Shown piece by piece: positions 1 to 11,054 of a DNA stretch of 64,000 bases. Under the pieces are notes generated by a model, which saw nothing but the letters and a program-made list of their open reading frames with translations, searched no databases and had not been told where the DNA came from. Each line of letters begins with the position of its first letter. The first letter of the stretch is position 1. This DNA comes from Ovis canadensis (Eukaryota > Chordata > Mammalia > Artiodactyla > Bovidae): NCBI RefSeq assembly GCF_042477335.2, contig NC_091246.1, positions 20,829,001-20,893,000 on the forward strand, read 5' to 3'. A program made the translations under genes and the position numbers.

Positions 1-121
1 ACTCTTTTAGTTGGTTTCTGTGTTACTGTGACTTACTCTCATTATTATGTAATTGTGATGATTTTTTTTTTCAAAACATCTCTTTAGCTCATAAAACTAC
101 AATATACTCCATTCTCCAGAA

Positions 122-1492
122 TTGTTTTAGAAACAGCAGAGGAAACAGAGATCAAATTGCCAACATCCACTGGATCATCGAAAAGCAAGAGAGTTCCAGA
201 AAATCATCTATTTCTGCTTTATTGACTATGCCTAAGCCTTTGACTGTGTGGGTCACAATAAACTGTGGAAAACTCTGAAAGAAATGGGAATACCAGACCA
301 CCTGACCTGCCTCTTGAGAAACCTATATGTAGGTCAGGAAGCAATAGTTAGAACTGGACATGGAACAACAGACTAGTTCCAAATAGAGAGAGGAGTACGT
401 CATGGCTGTATGTTGTCACCCTGCTTATTTAACTTCTGTGCAGAGTACATCATGAGAAATGCTGGGCTAGAAGAAGCACAAGCTGGAATCAAGATTGTCG
501 GGGGAAATATCAGTAACCTCAGATATGCAGATGAAACCACCCTTATGGCAGAAAGTGAAGAGGAACTGAAGAGCCTCTTGATGAAAGTAAAAGAGGAGAG
601 TGAAAAAGTTGGCTTAAAACTCAACATTCAGAAAAATAAGATCATGGCATCCGGTCCTATCACTTCATGGCAAATAGATGGGGAAACAGTGGCTGACTTT
701 ATTTTTCTGGGCTCCAAAATCACTGCAGATGGTGATTGCAGCCATGAAGTTAAAAGACACTTAGTCCTTGGAAGGAAAGTTATGACCAACCTAGATAGCA
801 TTTTTTTTTTTTACTTTATTTTGCTTTACAATACTGTATTTGTTTTGCCATACATTGACATGAATCCACCACGGGTGTACATGTATTTCCAAACATGAAC
901 CCCCCTCCCACCTCCCTCCCCATAACATCTCTCTGGGTCATCCCCATGCACCAGCCCCAAGCATCCTGTATCCTGCATCTGACCTAGATAGCATATTAAA
1001 AAGCAGAGACATTACTTGCCAACAAAGGTCCGTCTAGCCAAGGCTTTGGTTTTTCCAGTGGTCATGTATGAATGTGAGAGTTGGACTATAAAGACAGCTG
1101 AGTGCTGTAGCATTGATGCTTTTGAACTGTGGTGTTGGAGAAGACTCTTGAGAGTCCCTTGGACTGCAAGGAGATCCAACCAGTCCATCCTAAAGGAGAT
1201 CAGTCCTGGGTGTTCGTTGGAAGGACTGATGCTAAAGCTGAAACTCTAATACTTTGGCCACCTGATAAGAAGAGCTGACTCATTTGAAAAGACCCTGATG
1301 CTTGGAAGGATTGAAGGCAGAAGGAGAAGGGGATAACAGAGGATGAGATTGTTGGATGACATCACCGACTCAATGAACATGGGTTTGTATGAACTCCGGG
1401 AGTTGGTGATGGACAGAGAAGCCTGGAATGCTGCGGTTCACGGGGTTGCAAACAGTCGAACGCTACTGAGCGACTGAACTGAACTGAACTAA
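122..1492 (+). mobile_element. BovB (RTE) LINE fragment, RT domain to 3' tail
   Basis: This is a 5'-truncated BovB retrotransposon. It enters within the reverse-transcriptase domain (motif A region near 215-245, FIDYA then a stop) and runs to the ACTGA-type tail at 1475-1492. The frame at 410-898 shows the SPCLFN block and motif C as YADE (524-535), where active copies have YADD, so the second catalytic Asp is lost. Stops and a 180-bp L1 insertion (802-981) also break the frame. The C-terminal part resumes at 1016-1249. It is a dead copy. A weak 5-bp CCAGA repeat at both edges may be the remnant of the TSD. Confidence 0.93.
802..981 (-). mobile_element. Truncated L1 3' end inserted in BovB
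   Basis: Only the last 180 bp or so of a ruminant L1 3'UTR are present, in antisense, with the poly(A) visible as a T-run at 802-812. The same 3'UTR text recurs at the 3' ends of the L1s at 10722 and 51481. It is flanked by a perfect 13-bp TSD, ACCTAGATAGCAT, at 789-801 and 982-994, so it inserted after the BovB. Its TSD and the near identity to the 10722 copy suggest a fairly recent event. Confidence 0.93.
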
Positions 1493-2757
1493 ACCAGACT
1501 TATTTTGCATATTTTCTATGCTGGTCATTTATTTTAGAAATTCTGCTTCCTTTCACTGGAGAGTGAAATTAGAAACCAAGAACTGAGTACTAGGCATGCT
1601 CATCACTAACTACGGAGATGGTATTGCTGCTAGGCCCTTTCAGCTCACAAAGCAAGGAAATAATATGTATACATAGTATATATACACATCCATAAACATT
1701 TCTATATATAACCACCAGTATCTATATTAAATAAAACATGAACTCTTATCAATGTCTCCAACACTAATCTATTACCACATGGATCACTGTAACCTCCTCC
1801 CTTGCTAATCTCTGAACTCTCACTCCAATGATGAAAAGCCTGATCCTCATCATCTACCATCTGTTTAATTAAAGTTCAGTCCCAGTACACCTATTGTTAG
1901 CTCTTACCTCCCTGGGAAAAAAACTTTGACAATTATGGGACAGAGATTTTGTGTAGTTCCTCTTACATTTAGTCTTACACATTTCACTCATTTCCAAAGT
2001 TTCCTAAATCAATAATTCCCCCCCCACCCCATTCAGTGAGACTGTTTCATACATTTGTTATATAACTGGAAAGTTTTGTTATACTTTATATTGCATCCTG
2101 GGATCCTTGAAACTACTAAATATTTAGTTATTTATACAATAATATAAATAATATAAATAATTTATAATATAATATAGCATGTTGTTATAGAATTGATATT
2201 TGTTTATAATAATGAATACATTTAGGTTTCCTCTTTGTGCTGTAGGGCCTATGGGTATTAATAAATACATAGTCTCATAAATTGACGATTTAAATACTAA
2301 ACATAATAGTTTTACCACTCAAAAAATTCCCTGCTTCATCCATTTAATCCTTCCTAACTTCCAGCTGAAGTTGTATACACACATACACACACACATATAT
2401 TCCCACAACAGGGTAAAATGTTTCCCTTTACTTCACATCCTTACCAACTTGTTTTATTTGTAGACTTTAAGATGATAGCTATTGACAAATAATAAGGCCA
2501 AGAAAGTTGGTAAAAACTGTGACTCTGAGATAATGATATTTCCCATAGAGATTTCAGGAAGGTATTTTCAAGATACATGTCTAGCATGCTGGCACTTAAC
2601 ATAGAACTTGCTGAGAAAAAGTATCCTGAACTTCATTTAACTAGCTTACCCCAAACTCCAACATGGTAGGGAAATTGAGATTCCATTTAAAGTTTATCCT
2701 TGGGTAACATTGGAATTGCCCCATGAGTCCCCTCCATTGTGTTAAGAGTTACATTTC
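1493..2757. other. AT-rich sequence, no recognised element
   Basis: I see no gene. There are short AT-rich runs (about 2110-2180) and a small CA-rich stretch near 2380-2397. Reading frames here are short, low-complexity and lack recognisable domains. Confidence 0.5.
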
Positions 2758-2903
2758 ATCAGTGAAAGTGAAAGTGAAAATCTCTCAGTTGAGTCTGACC
2801 CTTTGCGACCTTGTGAACTATACAGTCCATGGAACGCTCCAGGCCAGAATACTGGAGTGGGTAGCCTTTCCCTTCTCCAGGGAAGACCCTTCAACAGCTA
2901 AGA
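2758..2903 (-). mobile_element. Bov-A type SINE, antisense, truncated
   Basis: The stretch reads as the reverse complement of the Bov-A 3' module: GTGAAAGTGAAAGTGAAA, then the TCTGACCCTTTGCGACC and ACTGGAGTGGGTAGCC blocks. The tRNA-like 5' head is missing. It is non-coding and depends on LINE machinery (BovB by family knowledge) for mobility. Confidence 0.85.
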
Positions 2904-4222
2904 TCTAACTATAGGACATAAGCTCAAAAAACTCTCCCTACTTTAAAGCCTCAGAAAGAATAGCATAGGAAACATGGAAATAAAAAAACATTAGACTGAG
3001 TTAATAGTCATGGCCTAGTCAAATATAATAAAAATGAAGGCCAATTATGAGGAAGTCATCAGACTTAATGCAAGAAGCATATTATTCCAAATAAATGTTC
3101 TCTAGGAACTTGGTATGCCCATGAAATGATATCTTTTTGTCACTATTCAAATTCCCTCTTTATAAGTCATACTGCCCAAAGAAAATGGTAGTATATGAAA
3201 ACAGGTTGTTTGAGAGGGTATTGACAAAACAGTTGAACTACAAGATTGAACATGATTGAGCGAAAGAATAGTGTTATATCTAGACACTGGTGACAGTCAG
3301 TAGTGATTACCACCCAACACCTGAAATTCAAGGGGAGAAAGTATTTATTAAAACTCAGAAAAACAGCTGAACAGAGAGGGCAACCCAATAAGAGCCATGG
3401 ACTTTGGCTGAGGGGTACTGCCAACCAATACAAAACTGAACTGAAGGATAATGAAGGAGCCGAGAGTAATTGCTTCATCTTTACTTTCCTTCTTCCCCCT
3501 GATGTTCTGTCAATGTCTCTGCTTGCTTGCATCTAATTGAAAGCAATAAGTCAAGGAGTGTTGGTTAAAGTAATGCAAGGGTATTTATTAGCTTCTCTAG
3601 GCACAGAGCAGAGTGAGAAAAGGTTGAGAGGGTAAAAAGTGATTCCTCTCACTTCAAAAGAGAAGCTTGAGTTTAGGCTGCCAGACCCAGACTGCAGGCC
3701 AACATGTTAAGTCTAGGAATTAATCAGAATAGCTTTGCAGAGAGTAGAATGAGGAGCTGTGATTTATCTAAAAGCACATACAAAGCAAAGTCCAAAATAC
3801 AAAACTGGGCAGACAGTGCAGTAAAAGCAATCCTTAGAAAGTGTTGACAGAAAGGTAGATTCTACAGAGATGCTATAGGAAATTAGTGTCATCCCACAGA
3901 AGAGGGAGAGATCTGAGTGACAACCCCATGTAATCTCTTCCTGGATAGTTCGGCATACACAACTGTTTTAAAGTCATGAGAGAAACCCAGTTGGCATAAG
4001 AAAATGTTTAAAAATTAATTTACATTGCCCATCTGGGTGCAATAAAATGAATTCTATCACATAGTGCTGGAAGCAGTGAAAATTGTTAGCACCCTCTGGG
4101 AAACAATATGTAGCAAGAGTCCTAAAACGTTCCATACTCCTTGAATGAAAATACTAAGTTTTATTGGATATTTCTTCATATTTATTTTCAATAATAATAT
4201 ATTTAGTAAGTAACTCTGCTGA
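2904..4222. other. Single-copy-looking sequence, nothing recognised
   Basis: No repeat family or gene is recognised. Opposed reading frames of 121 aa (minus, 3167-3532) and 77 aa (plus, 3303-3536) overlap the same DNA and show no domain, signal peptide or repeat. I treat them as chance open frames. Confidence 0.5.
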
Positions 4223-4228
4223 AAACAT

Positions 4229-4432
4229 GGGCTTCCTTAGTTTCTCAGACAGTAAACAATCTACCTGCAATTGGGGAAACTTGGGTTCAATCCCTGGGTT
4301 GGGAAAATCCCCTGGAGAAGGGATGGCAACCCACTCCAGTATTGTTGCCTGGACAATTCCATGAACAGAGGAGCCTGGTGGGTTACAGTTCATGGGATCA
4401 CAAAAATCAGACATGACTGAGCAACTGAACAC
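4229..4432 (+). mobile_element. Bov-tA SINE
   Basis: This is a complete tRNA-derived ruminant SINE. The tRNA-like head starts at GGCTTCCTTAG, a pol III B-box-like GGTTCAATCCC lies near 4273-4285, and it is followed by the Bov-A body (CACTCCAGTATTGTTGCC) and a CACAAACA tail. A 6-bp AAACAT repeat at 4223-4228 and 4433-4438 is the probable TSD. It is diverged, for example with CpG sites lost. Confidence 0.9.
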
Positions 4433-4438
4433 AAACAT

Positions 4439-5264
4439 ATACACACTGTTGAAAACACCTCACCATGAATTTATGGAAAAGGATGTGTAATGTCTTCCCC
4501 TGCAGCTGTGTCAGACTGGGATTATACTGGCTGTGCTGGTCTAGCAGGACTGAAAGGGGAAGAGAGGTGTATATGGCACATATTCCAGATTGCATCTGTG
4601 AAAAAAGTTAATGTTATGGGTAAAGACTGGATGATATTATCCCCAAAAGTTTACCAAACAAAGGAGCCTCAAGAATTATGTGGGGAGTTGAGATATTGAG
4701 CCAAGGGTTTGGAATAGTTGGGAAAGACACAAATAAAGAGGACTGTATCTAATGGAAAAAGGGGTAGTGTAATTTAGAAAATAACAGAAGCAACAATTGT
4801 TCCCTATAGATGACATGCCATGATGCTGGGAGGGTGGAGAAAGATGTGAGAAAGAAAGAGTCACTTAACTGATAGGATCCAGGGACCTGGGAGAGAGACC
4901 ACAGAGTCCATCAACAAGTGCAGGAGGATTTGTAGCACTACATCAACTTCATAAGAGATTTTAACAGTGAATATGGGCCTGCCTAGGGCCTGGGTGCTCT
5001 TGTGACAAAGAGTCAATGTGGGATCTAATAGCTAAAGCCTTGTATAGCTGAAATTCACAGGGACCAGAGCATAAGGTAAATAAGCTGCTTCAACTTAATT
5101 TTGTAATAACCCACTTTAGAGAACAGAAAGCACCTATACTAACACCTTGAGGGATGATGGTCAGGAGGAAACACCATAAGACAGAGGTGATTATTTTTAC
5201 CCCCAAAAGGCAGTGGCAGATCAGGCCAGGAGCTGTGCATTCTCTTAATTTGACAGGCAACAAA
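4439..5264. other. No recognised element
   Basis: No gene or repeat family is recognised. The interval contains a 32-bp word (5191-5222) that recurs with two mismatches at 29398-29429. That match is reported as a finding. Confidence 0.45.
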
Positions 5265-5412
5265 GTATAATAAGAAAGTACCAGGATTTTGGAAACAGAA
5301 CAGATGTGATCTTAAATCTCAAGTATATTATCTTGGACAAGTCTCTTAATTTTTCTGAGCCTTTTTTTTTAATAACAATAAAAAATTACTGTGAGTGTTG
5401 TGAGAAGCTCAT
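5265..5412 (+). mobile_element. MIR SINE (old), sense
   Basis: The interval resembles the MIR core in order: a GATTTTGGAAACAGAACAG-like block, then CTTGGACAAGTCTCTTAATTTTTCTGAGCC, then the AATAACAATA and TGAGTGTTGTGAGAAG region. It is strongly diverged, as expected for an ancient mammalian SINE. A Bov-tA was inserted at its 3' end. Confidence 0.6.
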
Positions 5413-5637
5413 GAGTAAGTGAGTGCTCAGTCACTGAGTCGTATCTACCTGTGCAACCCCATGGACTGTAGCCCACCAGTCTCCTTTGCCATGGGATTTC
5501 CAAGGCAAGAATACTGGAGTGGGTTGCCATTTCCTCCTCTGGGGATCTTCCCAACCCAGAGTTTGAAATCAAATCTCTATGTCTCCTGGATTGGCAGGCA
5601 TATTTTTAATCACTGAGCCAACTGGGAAGCTGAAGCT
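5413..5637 (-). mobile_element. Bov-tA SINE, antisense
   Basis: This is the reverse complement of Bov-tA: a GTGCTCAGTCACTGAGTCG start, the CCCATGGACTGTAGCCCACC and AATACTGGAGTGGGTTGCC blocks, then the tRNA-like head ending CACTGAGCCAACTGGGAAGC. It is full length, moderately diverged and non-coding. Confidence 0.88.
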
Positions 5638-5671
5638 CATCATGTTATGTTTATCAATTTATAGACTTCTA

Positions 5672-5793
5672 ATGGCAGCCCACTCCAGTATTCATGCCTG
5701 GAAAATCCCATGGAACAAGGAGCCTGGTACGCTACAGTCCATCGGGTTGCAAAGAGTTGGACACGCATGAGTGACTTCACTTTCTCTTTCACA
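5672..5793 (+). mobile_element. Bov-A SINE fragment
   Basis: Only the Bov-A body is present, from the GGCAGCCCACTCCAG block through GGAGCCTGGTACGCTACAG to GAGTGACTTCACTTTCTCTTTC. The tRNA head is missing. It lies 35 bp from the antisense Bov-tA, giving an inverted SINE pair. Confidence 0.8.
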
Positions 5794-5888
5794 TGTGTGC
5801 CAGCTAGCTAATATAACTCTTCAAATTTTGATACGAGCACCAGCTGAGTCACTTAGGAGTTAGTCATTATCTATTCTACCTTGCTATG

Positions 5889-6450
5889 AAATTAAAAGAT
5901 GCTTACTTCTTGGAAGGAAAGTTATGACCAACCTAGACAGCATATTCAAAAGCAGAGACATTACTTTATCAACAAAGGTCCATCTAGTCAAGGCTATGGT
6001 TTTTCCAGTAGTCATGTATGGATATGAAAGTTGGACTATAAAGAAAGCTGAGCGCCGAAGAATTGATGCTTTTGAACTGTGGTGTTGGAGAAGACTCTTG
6101 AGAGTCCCTTGGACTGCACAAGGAAATCCAACCAATCCATCCTAAAGGAGATCAGTCCTGGGTGTTCATTGGAAGGACTGATGTTGAAGCTGAAACTCCA
6201 ATACTTTGGCCACCTGGTGTAGAGAGCTGACTCATTTGAAAAGACCCTGATGCTGGGAAAGATAGAGGGCAGGAAAAGAGAGGGACGACAGACGATGACA
6301 TAGTTGGATGGCATCACTAACTCAATGGACATGGGTTTGGGTAAACTCCGGCAGTTGGTGATAGATAGGGAGGCCTGGTGTGCTGCGGTTCATGGGATCA
6401 CAAAGAGTTGGTACAACTGAGCAACTGAACTGAAACTGAACTGAACTGAC
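5889..6450 (+). mobile_element. BovB 3' fragment
   Basis: This 5'-truncated copy covers only the C-terminal part of the BovB protein after the polymerase core. The frame at 5924-6145 contains the VMYGYESWTIKKAE block and the [13 protein letters not shown] block. It ends in an ACTGAACTGA tail. The region downstream is frameshifted. CCTTGCTAT before and CCTTACTAT after the element may be a degraded TSD (8 of 9 matches). Confidence 0.92.
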
Positions 6451-7400
6451 CCTTACTATTATTTACAAAGTAAGTTTTCCTTTTATGAGAAAATCCATGC
6501 ATTGACTCAGAATTAGGAAAACTATACAAATTTTGTCCGTTTATACTTGTCTAGAAATAAGGACACTGACAATTTTATTAGTCTTTTGACAAATATCAAA
6601 CTCTGATCTTGAGGATGATGGACAAAATGGAACCTCATCATAGTAATTAAGAGAAAAGAATGAAATTTAACTTTTGCTCAGAACTTTGTTGTAATGCATA
6701 CATAATGAAAGAAGGGTATAAATAGAATCTAAAATGTACCAAAAAGAAGCCAGAGGCTTGTTGTTAAATTGCAGGGATAAGACTTTCAAAACATTTCACA
6801 TTGCCTCATAGAAGGTCATATTATAGATTTAACAAGTACTACCTTTCATCTTTAAAGAATCATGATTATAAGAAAGAAAGATTTTTTTCTTTACCACATT
6901 AGTGGTAAAACCTGTGAAATCCAGTGAAGTCTGGAAATATTTGACAGAAATGTACAAATGCTTGCTTTTTTGTTGTGATAAATACACCAGGTTGGTGCAA
7001 GATACTAACATTAGAAGAAACCAGGTAAAGAGCATATAGTACCTCTCTGTACTATCATTCCAAATTATCTTTACACATAAAACTATTCTAAACTAAGCAA
7101 TTTATTTTTAAAATGGTAGTTTTAACTTACCACTGAGCATATCTATGAAACCCAGAATCCAAGTTTTATAACAGTGCTGAAAGCTTAGACTATCACCAAT
7201 CTATTATTAGAACTTTAGACAAAAATCTCCTATGTATAAAATTTAAATCAGAAACATATTAGGAAGCAAGTTATGAATTTTGTCACAAGATAAAGAGGGA
7301 TTGTGACCTAAGGTCTGTACTCTGAACAAACCAGAAATCTGAGTAGTCACTTTTCAAATTTCCAGAAACCTTCTGATGTGACAAAAATGCTATTTCACAA
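6451..7400. other. AT-rich sequence, nothing recognised
   Basis: No gene, repeat family or RNA was recognised. Open frames are short and featureless. Confidence 0.45.
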
Positions 7401-7618
7401 GCCTTTCCCTGGTGCCTCTGATGGTAAAGAATCTGCTTGCAATGCAGGAGACCAAGGTTTGATCCCTGGATTGGGACGATCCCCTGGAGAAGAGAATTGC
7501 AACTCACTTCAGTATTCTTGCCTGGAGAATTCCATGAACAGAGGAACCTGGAGGGCTACAGTCCATGGAGTTGCAAACAGTCAGACACAACTGAGCAACT
7601 AACACTTTCACTTTCCTC
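7401..7618 (+). mobile_element. Bov-tA SINE
   Basis: The head reads CCTTTCCCTGGTGCCTCTGATGG, followed by a tRNA-like segment with a B-box-like GGTTTGATCCC. The body carries AGTATTCTTGCCTGGAG, and the 3' end is ACTTTCACTTTCC. The long plus frames here (7378-7602, 7437-7805) are chance translations of the SINE. Confidence 0.9.
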
Positions 7619-8339
7619 CATTAATGTGTCTCTTCTTGTTATTTATTCTGGTTCTACAATTCACAATCATACAGCAGAATCAAATTTAAAATTTGTATCA
7701 AGAAAAATAAGGGAGAATACAAACAGACATTATATTAATAACATTATGGGAGAGTATTATACTCAATTCTCTTCTGGATTTGAGAATTCACAAAAGAAAA
7801 TTTAAAAGGAAAAGATATTTTTCCAAAATCATGTACCAGAAGAAGTGAGTGGGAAAAAAAAGACTATTGAAAAAGCTATCCAAGGTAAAGATAGTATTCT
7901 CAGAGTGCTTAGGCGTTAAGACATAAACTTTCTAGGAAAATTCACTAAATAAATTGTTTTATTTTTAGTCCTGAGCGGACAAAACGTTCCACAATTTTAT
8001 CCAATTTGTAAAAGTTTTCCAAATTTCAACTGTTGAAGAATAAAGTGCTCTTCTAAGTTAGGATCTCTACAACATAATTCCTCACAAATTCCTCGTTTAT
8101 TTTAATAAAACATGGTTCTTACTCTCTAGTAATTTTCACTTTTCACCAAATTTTTAAAGGTGAATATTTAAATGGCTGAGCCAATAATTTGCTGTCTTTC
8201 ACATATAACATTTTAAAATCCCTAAGTAAAGAATTATGCATTTTATCCTTTTTCTAATAACATCTAGATTTTTAAAAAGAGAAGGATCATCAGTGGTCCT
8301 GTATTGATAACAGGCTATTTTAGAAAAGGGCAAAGAGTT
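7619..8339. other. No recognised element
   Basis: AT-rich DNA with no supported gene or repeat. Confidence 0.4.
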
Positions 8340-8550
8340 GACAATTATTAAGTATATACTACATACACTTCATTTTATCAAATTTCTCATTTAATTCTTT
8401 TAGTGAACCATGAAATTGATGACAGGATAAAGTATCTGAGAAGCTAAGTAACTGGCAGGATGCAAACTTGCTAATTGATTGATATGAATTCAAAAAAGCT
8501 TCTCTGACCCCAAAGACAGTCCTCATAAGCATCACAATACTCATTGTGTC
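8340..8550 (-). mobile_element. MIR SINE (old), antisense
   Basis: Reading + to -, the order TATTAAGTATATACTACATACA, TTCTCATTTAATTC, AGAAGCTAAGTAACTGGCAGG and GACAGTCCTCATAAGC follows the reverse complement of the MIR consensus. It is heavily diverged, and assignment is by block order only. Confidence 0.55.
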
Positions 8551-9080
8551 AGATATTACTAGTTTATATATTCAGTTGAGCAGCATTTTCTATTCTCTCC
8601 CATGGCAATATTTACTAGAAATGTGTAAACACATTGGAAGTTATTCCAAGATGAGCAACATAAATGTTGAAGGCAGACTGAAAAGCAGTCAGTGAGAGAA
8701 ATGACTTGCACTTGCAGCCATCTGACATTAAGGGAGGAACTGGAAATCTATGAAAAAAAAAATCTTTGCAATGGCAAGTAGCATGATAAATGAATTGCTT
8801 AGCAGATTATATTAATATTATAATGGGAAAAGTTTCATGACTAACTTTTGGAGAAAATAACTCAAGTATGGGTGCCTTTTGAATGGTTTATTTTGAAATT
8901 TTATTTTTTGTTGTATCTTCATTATCAAAGTAGTGAATTTATCCATAATATAATATTCAAAAGATACTTTAATACCATCAAATATAAAGTAAAATATATT
9001 GCTATTTCAACCATTCAAGAATAATCACCACTAGTGTTGTGATATATACCCTTCAATTTTGTTGTACACACATGCATGCA
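8551..9080. other. No recognised element
   Basis: AT-rich sequence without a supported gene or repeat family. Confidence 0.4.
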
Positions 9081-9265
9081 TGCTGAGGTGCTTCAGTCCT
9101 TTCTGACTCTTTGCAACCCTATGGACAACCGTCAGGCTCCTCTGTCCATGGGAACCTCCAAGTGAGAATACTGGAGTGAGTTGCCATGCACTCCTCCAGA
9201 GGATCTCTGCAATCCAGGGATTGAGCAGGTGGGTTCTTTACCACTAGTGCCACCTGGGAAGCCCA
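9081..9265 (-). mobile_element. Bov-tA SINE, antisense
   Basis: Reverse-complement Bov-tA: TTCAGTCCTTTCTGACTCTTTGC, ATACTGGAGTGAGTTGCC, and the head reading ACTAGTGCCACCTGGGAAGCCC. A short internal deletion removes part of the tRNA-like region. Tetranucleotide repeats lie on its 5' side. Confidence 0.88.
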
Positions 9266-9312
9266 TACATGTATGTATGTATATATGTATGTATGTATGT
9301 ATGTATACATAC
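9264..9312. repeat. TATG/CATA microsatellite
   Basis: An imperfect tetranucleotide repeat of TATG units directly abuts the head of the antisense Bov-tA. It is a probable length-polymorphic locus. Open frames reading through it are artefacts. Confidence 0.9.
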
Positions 9313-9390
9313 ACCCATATTATATTATATGATATGCATACAATTTTTTCAAGATTTTAGACTTCCTTTCTTCAGAAATAATTAAGAGTA

Positions 9391-10208
9391 GGAATCAAGA
9401 TTGCCGGGAGAAATATCAATAACCTCAGATATGCCGATGACACCACCCTTATAGCAGAAAGTGAAGAGGAACTAAAAAGCCTCTTGATGAAAGTGAAAGT
9501 GGAGAGTGAAAAAAGTTGGCCTAAAGTTCAACATTCAGAAAACGAAGAACATGGCATCCGGTCCCGTCACTGCATGGCAAATAGATGGGGAAACAGTGGA
9601 AGCAGTGTCAGACTTTATTTTTCTGGGCTCCAAAATCACTGCAGATGGTGACTGCAGCCAGGAAATTAAAAGTGCTTACTCCTTGGGAGAAAAGTTATAA
9701 CCAACCTAGATAGTATCTTCAAAAGCAGAGACATTACTTTGCCAACTAAGACCCGCCTAGTCAAGGCTATGGTTTTTCCTGTGGTCATGTATGGATGTGA
9801 GAGTTGGACTGTGAAGAAGGCTGAGCACCGAATAATTGATGCTTTTGAACTATGGTGTTGGAGAAGACTCTTGAGAGCCCCTTGGACTGCAAGGATATCC
9901 AACCAATGCATTCTGAAGGAGATCAGCCCTGGGATTTCTTTGAAAGGAATGGTGCTAAAGCTGAAACTCCAGTACTTTGGCCACCTCATGCGAAAAGTTG
10001 ACTTACTGGAAAAGACTCTGATGCTGGGAAGGATTGGGGGCAGGAGGAGAAGGGGATGACAGAGGATGAGATGTCTGGATGGCATCACTGACTCGATGGA
10101 CGTGAGTCTGTGTGAACTCTGGGAGTTGGTGATGGACAGGGAGTCCTGGCATGCTGCGATTCATGGGGTCACAAAGAGTCGGACATGACTAAGCGACTGA
10201 ATTTGAAC
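9391..10208 (+). mobile_element. BovB fragment, RT motif C to tail
   Basis: This BovB is 5'-truncated just before the catalytic box and retains YADD at 9430-9441. Downstream comes the LNIQKTK-like block (9506-9700), then the C-terminal VMYGCESWTVKKAE and [13 protein letters not shown] blocks (9739-10059). Frames shift after the catalytic box and near 9690. The tail is a single ACTGA-like unit at 10195-10208. Too short to be autonomous. Confidence 0.93.
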
Positions 10209-10274
10209 TTGTGACTTCAATATATATAGTGATTCTTTAAAATATTTGAGACTAGAAGAATTATTTCCCAGTGT

Positions 10275-10707
10275 TTTCATTTTAAGAATTTTAAAGCTAC
10301 AGAAAAATTCCTAGAGGACAAGGAATATCTATATATTCTCAGGTGCACCAGTTGTTATCATCTTACCATGTCAGCTTCATCTCTCATCTCCCTCACATCT
10401 ATCTTTCTCTCCCTCTCTTTCTTTCTCTAAATATATATGTGTAGACACCTACATTTATATGTGCATATGAGAGTCACTTTGTAGACAGTGTGACACTTTA
10501 CCTCTAAATACTTCAGAATAAGGATGTTCTTTCTTTTACATAATCACACAAATATACACACTGAGGCAATTCAACATCAATATAATACAAATAGCTAAAT
10601 TACAGCCCACATTAAAATTATTCTGCTTGTTCCAATAATATCCTTTACTGTGTTTGGTTTGTTTGTCTTGATCCAGGATCCAATAGGATTACGGATTGCA
10701 TTTGGTT
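10275..10707 (-). mobile_element. Old L1M 3'UTR, antisense, left half
   Basis: Blocks match the 3'UTR of mammalian-wide L1M elements in antisense order: AAGCTACAGAAAAATTCC, CTCTAAATATATATGTG, CTAAATACTTCAG, TTACATAATCACAC, ATATCCTTTACTG and TGATCCAGGATCCAATAGGA. The element is cut here by the L1 at 10722 and resumes at 17886. Confidence 0.75.
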
Positions 10708-11054
10708 GTCACGGATCTTTTTTTTTTTTTCCTTTATTTTAATTTACAATACTGTATTGGTTTTGCCATACATTGACATGAATCAACCACGGGTGTACAT
10801 GCGTTCCCAAACATGAACCCCCCTCCCACCTCCCTCCCCATAACGTCTCTCTGGGTCATCCCCATGCACCAGCCCCAAGCATGCTGTATCCTGCGTCGGA
10901 CATAGACTGGTGATTCAATTCTTACATGATAGTATACATGTTACAATGCCATTCTCCCAAATCATCCCACCCTCTCCCTCTGAGTCCAAAAGTCCGTTAT
11001 ACACATCTGTGTCTTTTTTGCTGTCTTGCATACAGGGTCGTCATTGCCATCTTC

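Noticed and set aside
1738..1905. Possible old MER-type or LTR fragment
   Set aside because: Only scattered C/T-rich similarity to a remembered repeat; no ordered block match.
3301..3640. Two GTATTTATTA-containing segments as an LTR pair
   Set aside because: Similarity is limited to about 12 AT-rich bases, with no TG...CA ends or TSD.
7401..7618. tRNA-like B-box and head as a tRNA gene
   Set aside because: The head is the tRNA-derived 5' part of Bov-tA. The acceptor stem pairing is not maintained, and the same sequence recurs in every Bov-tA here.
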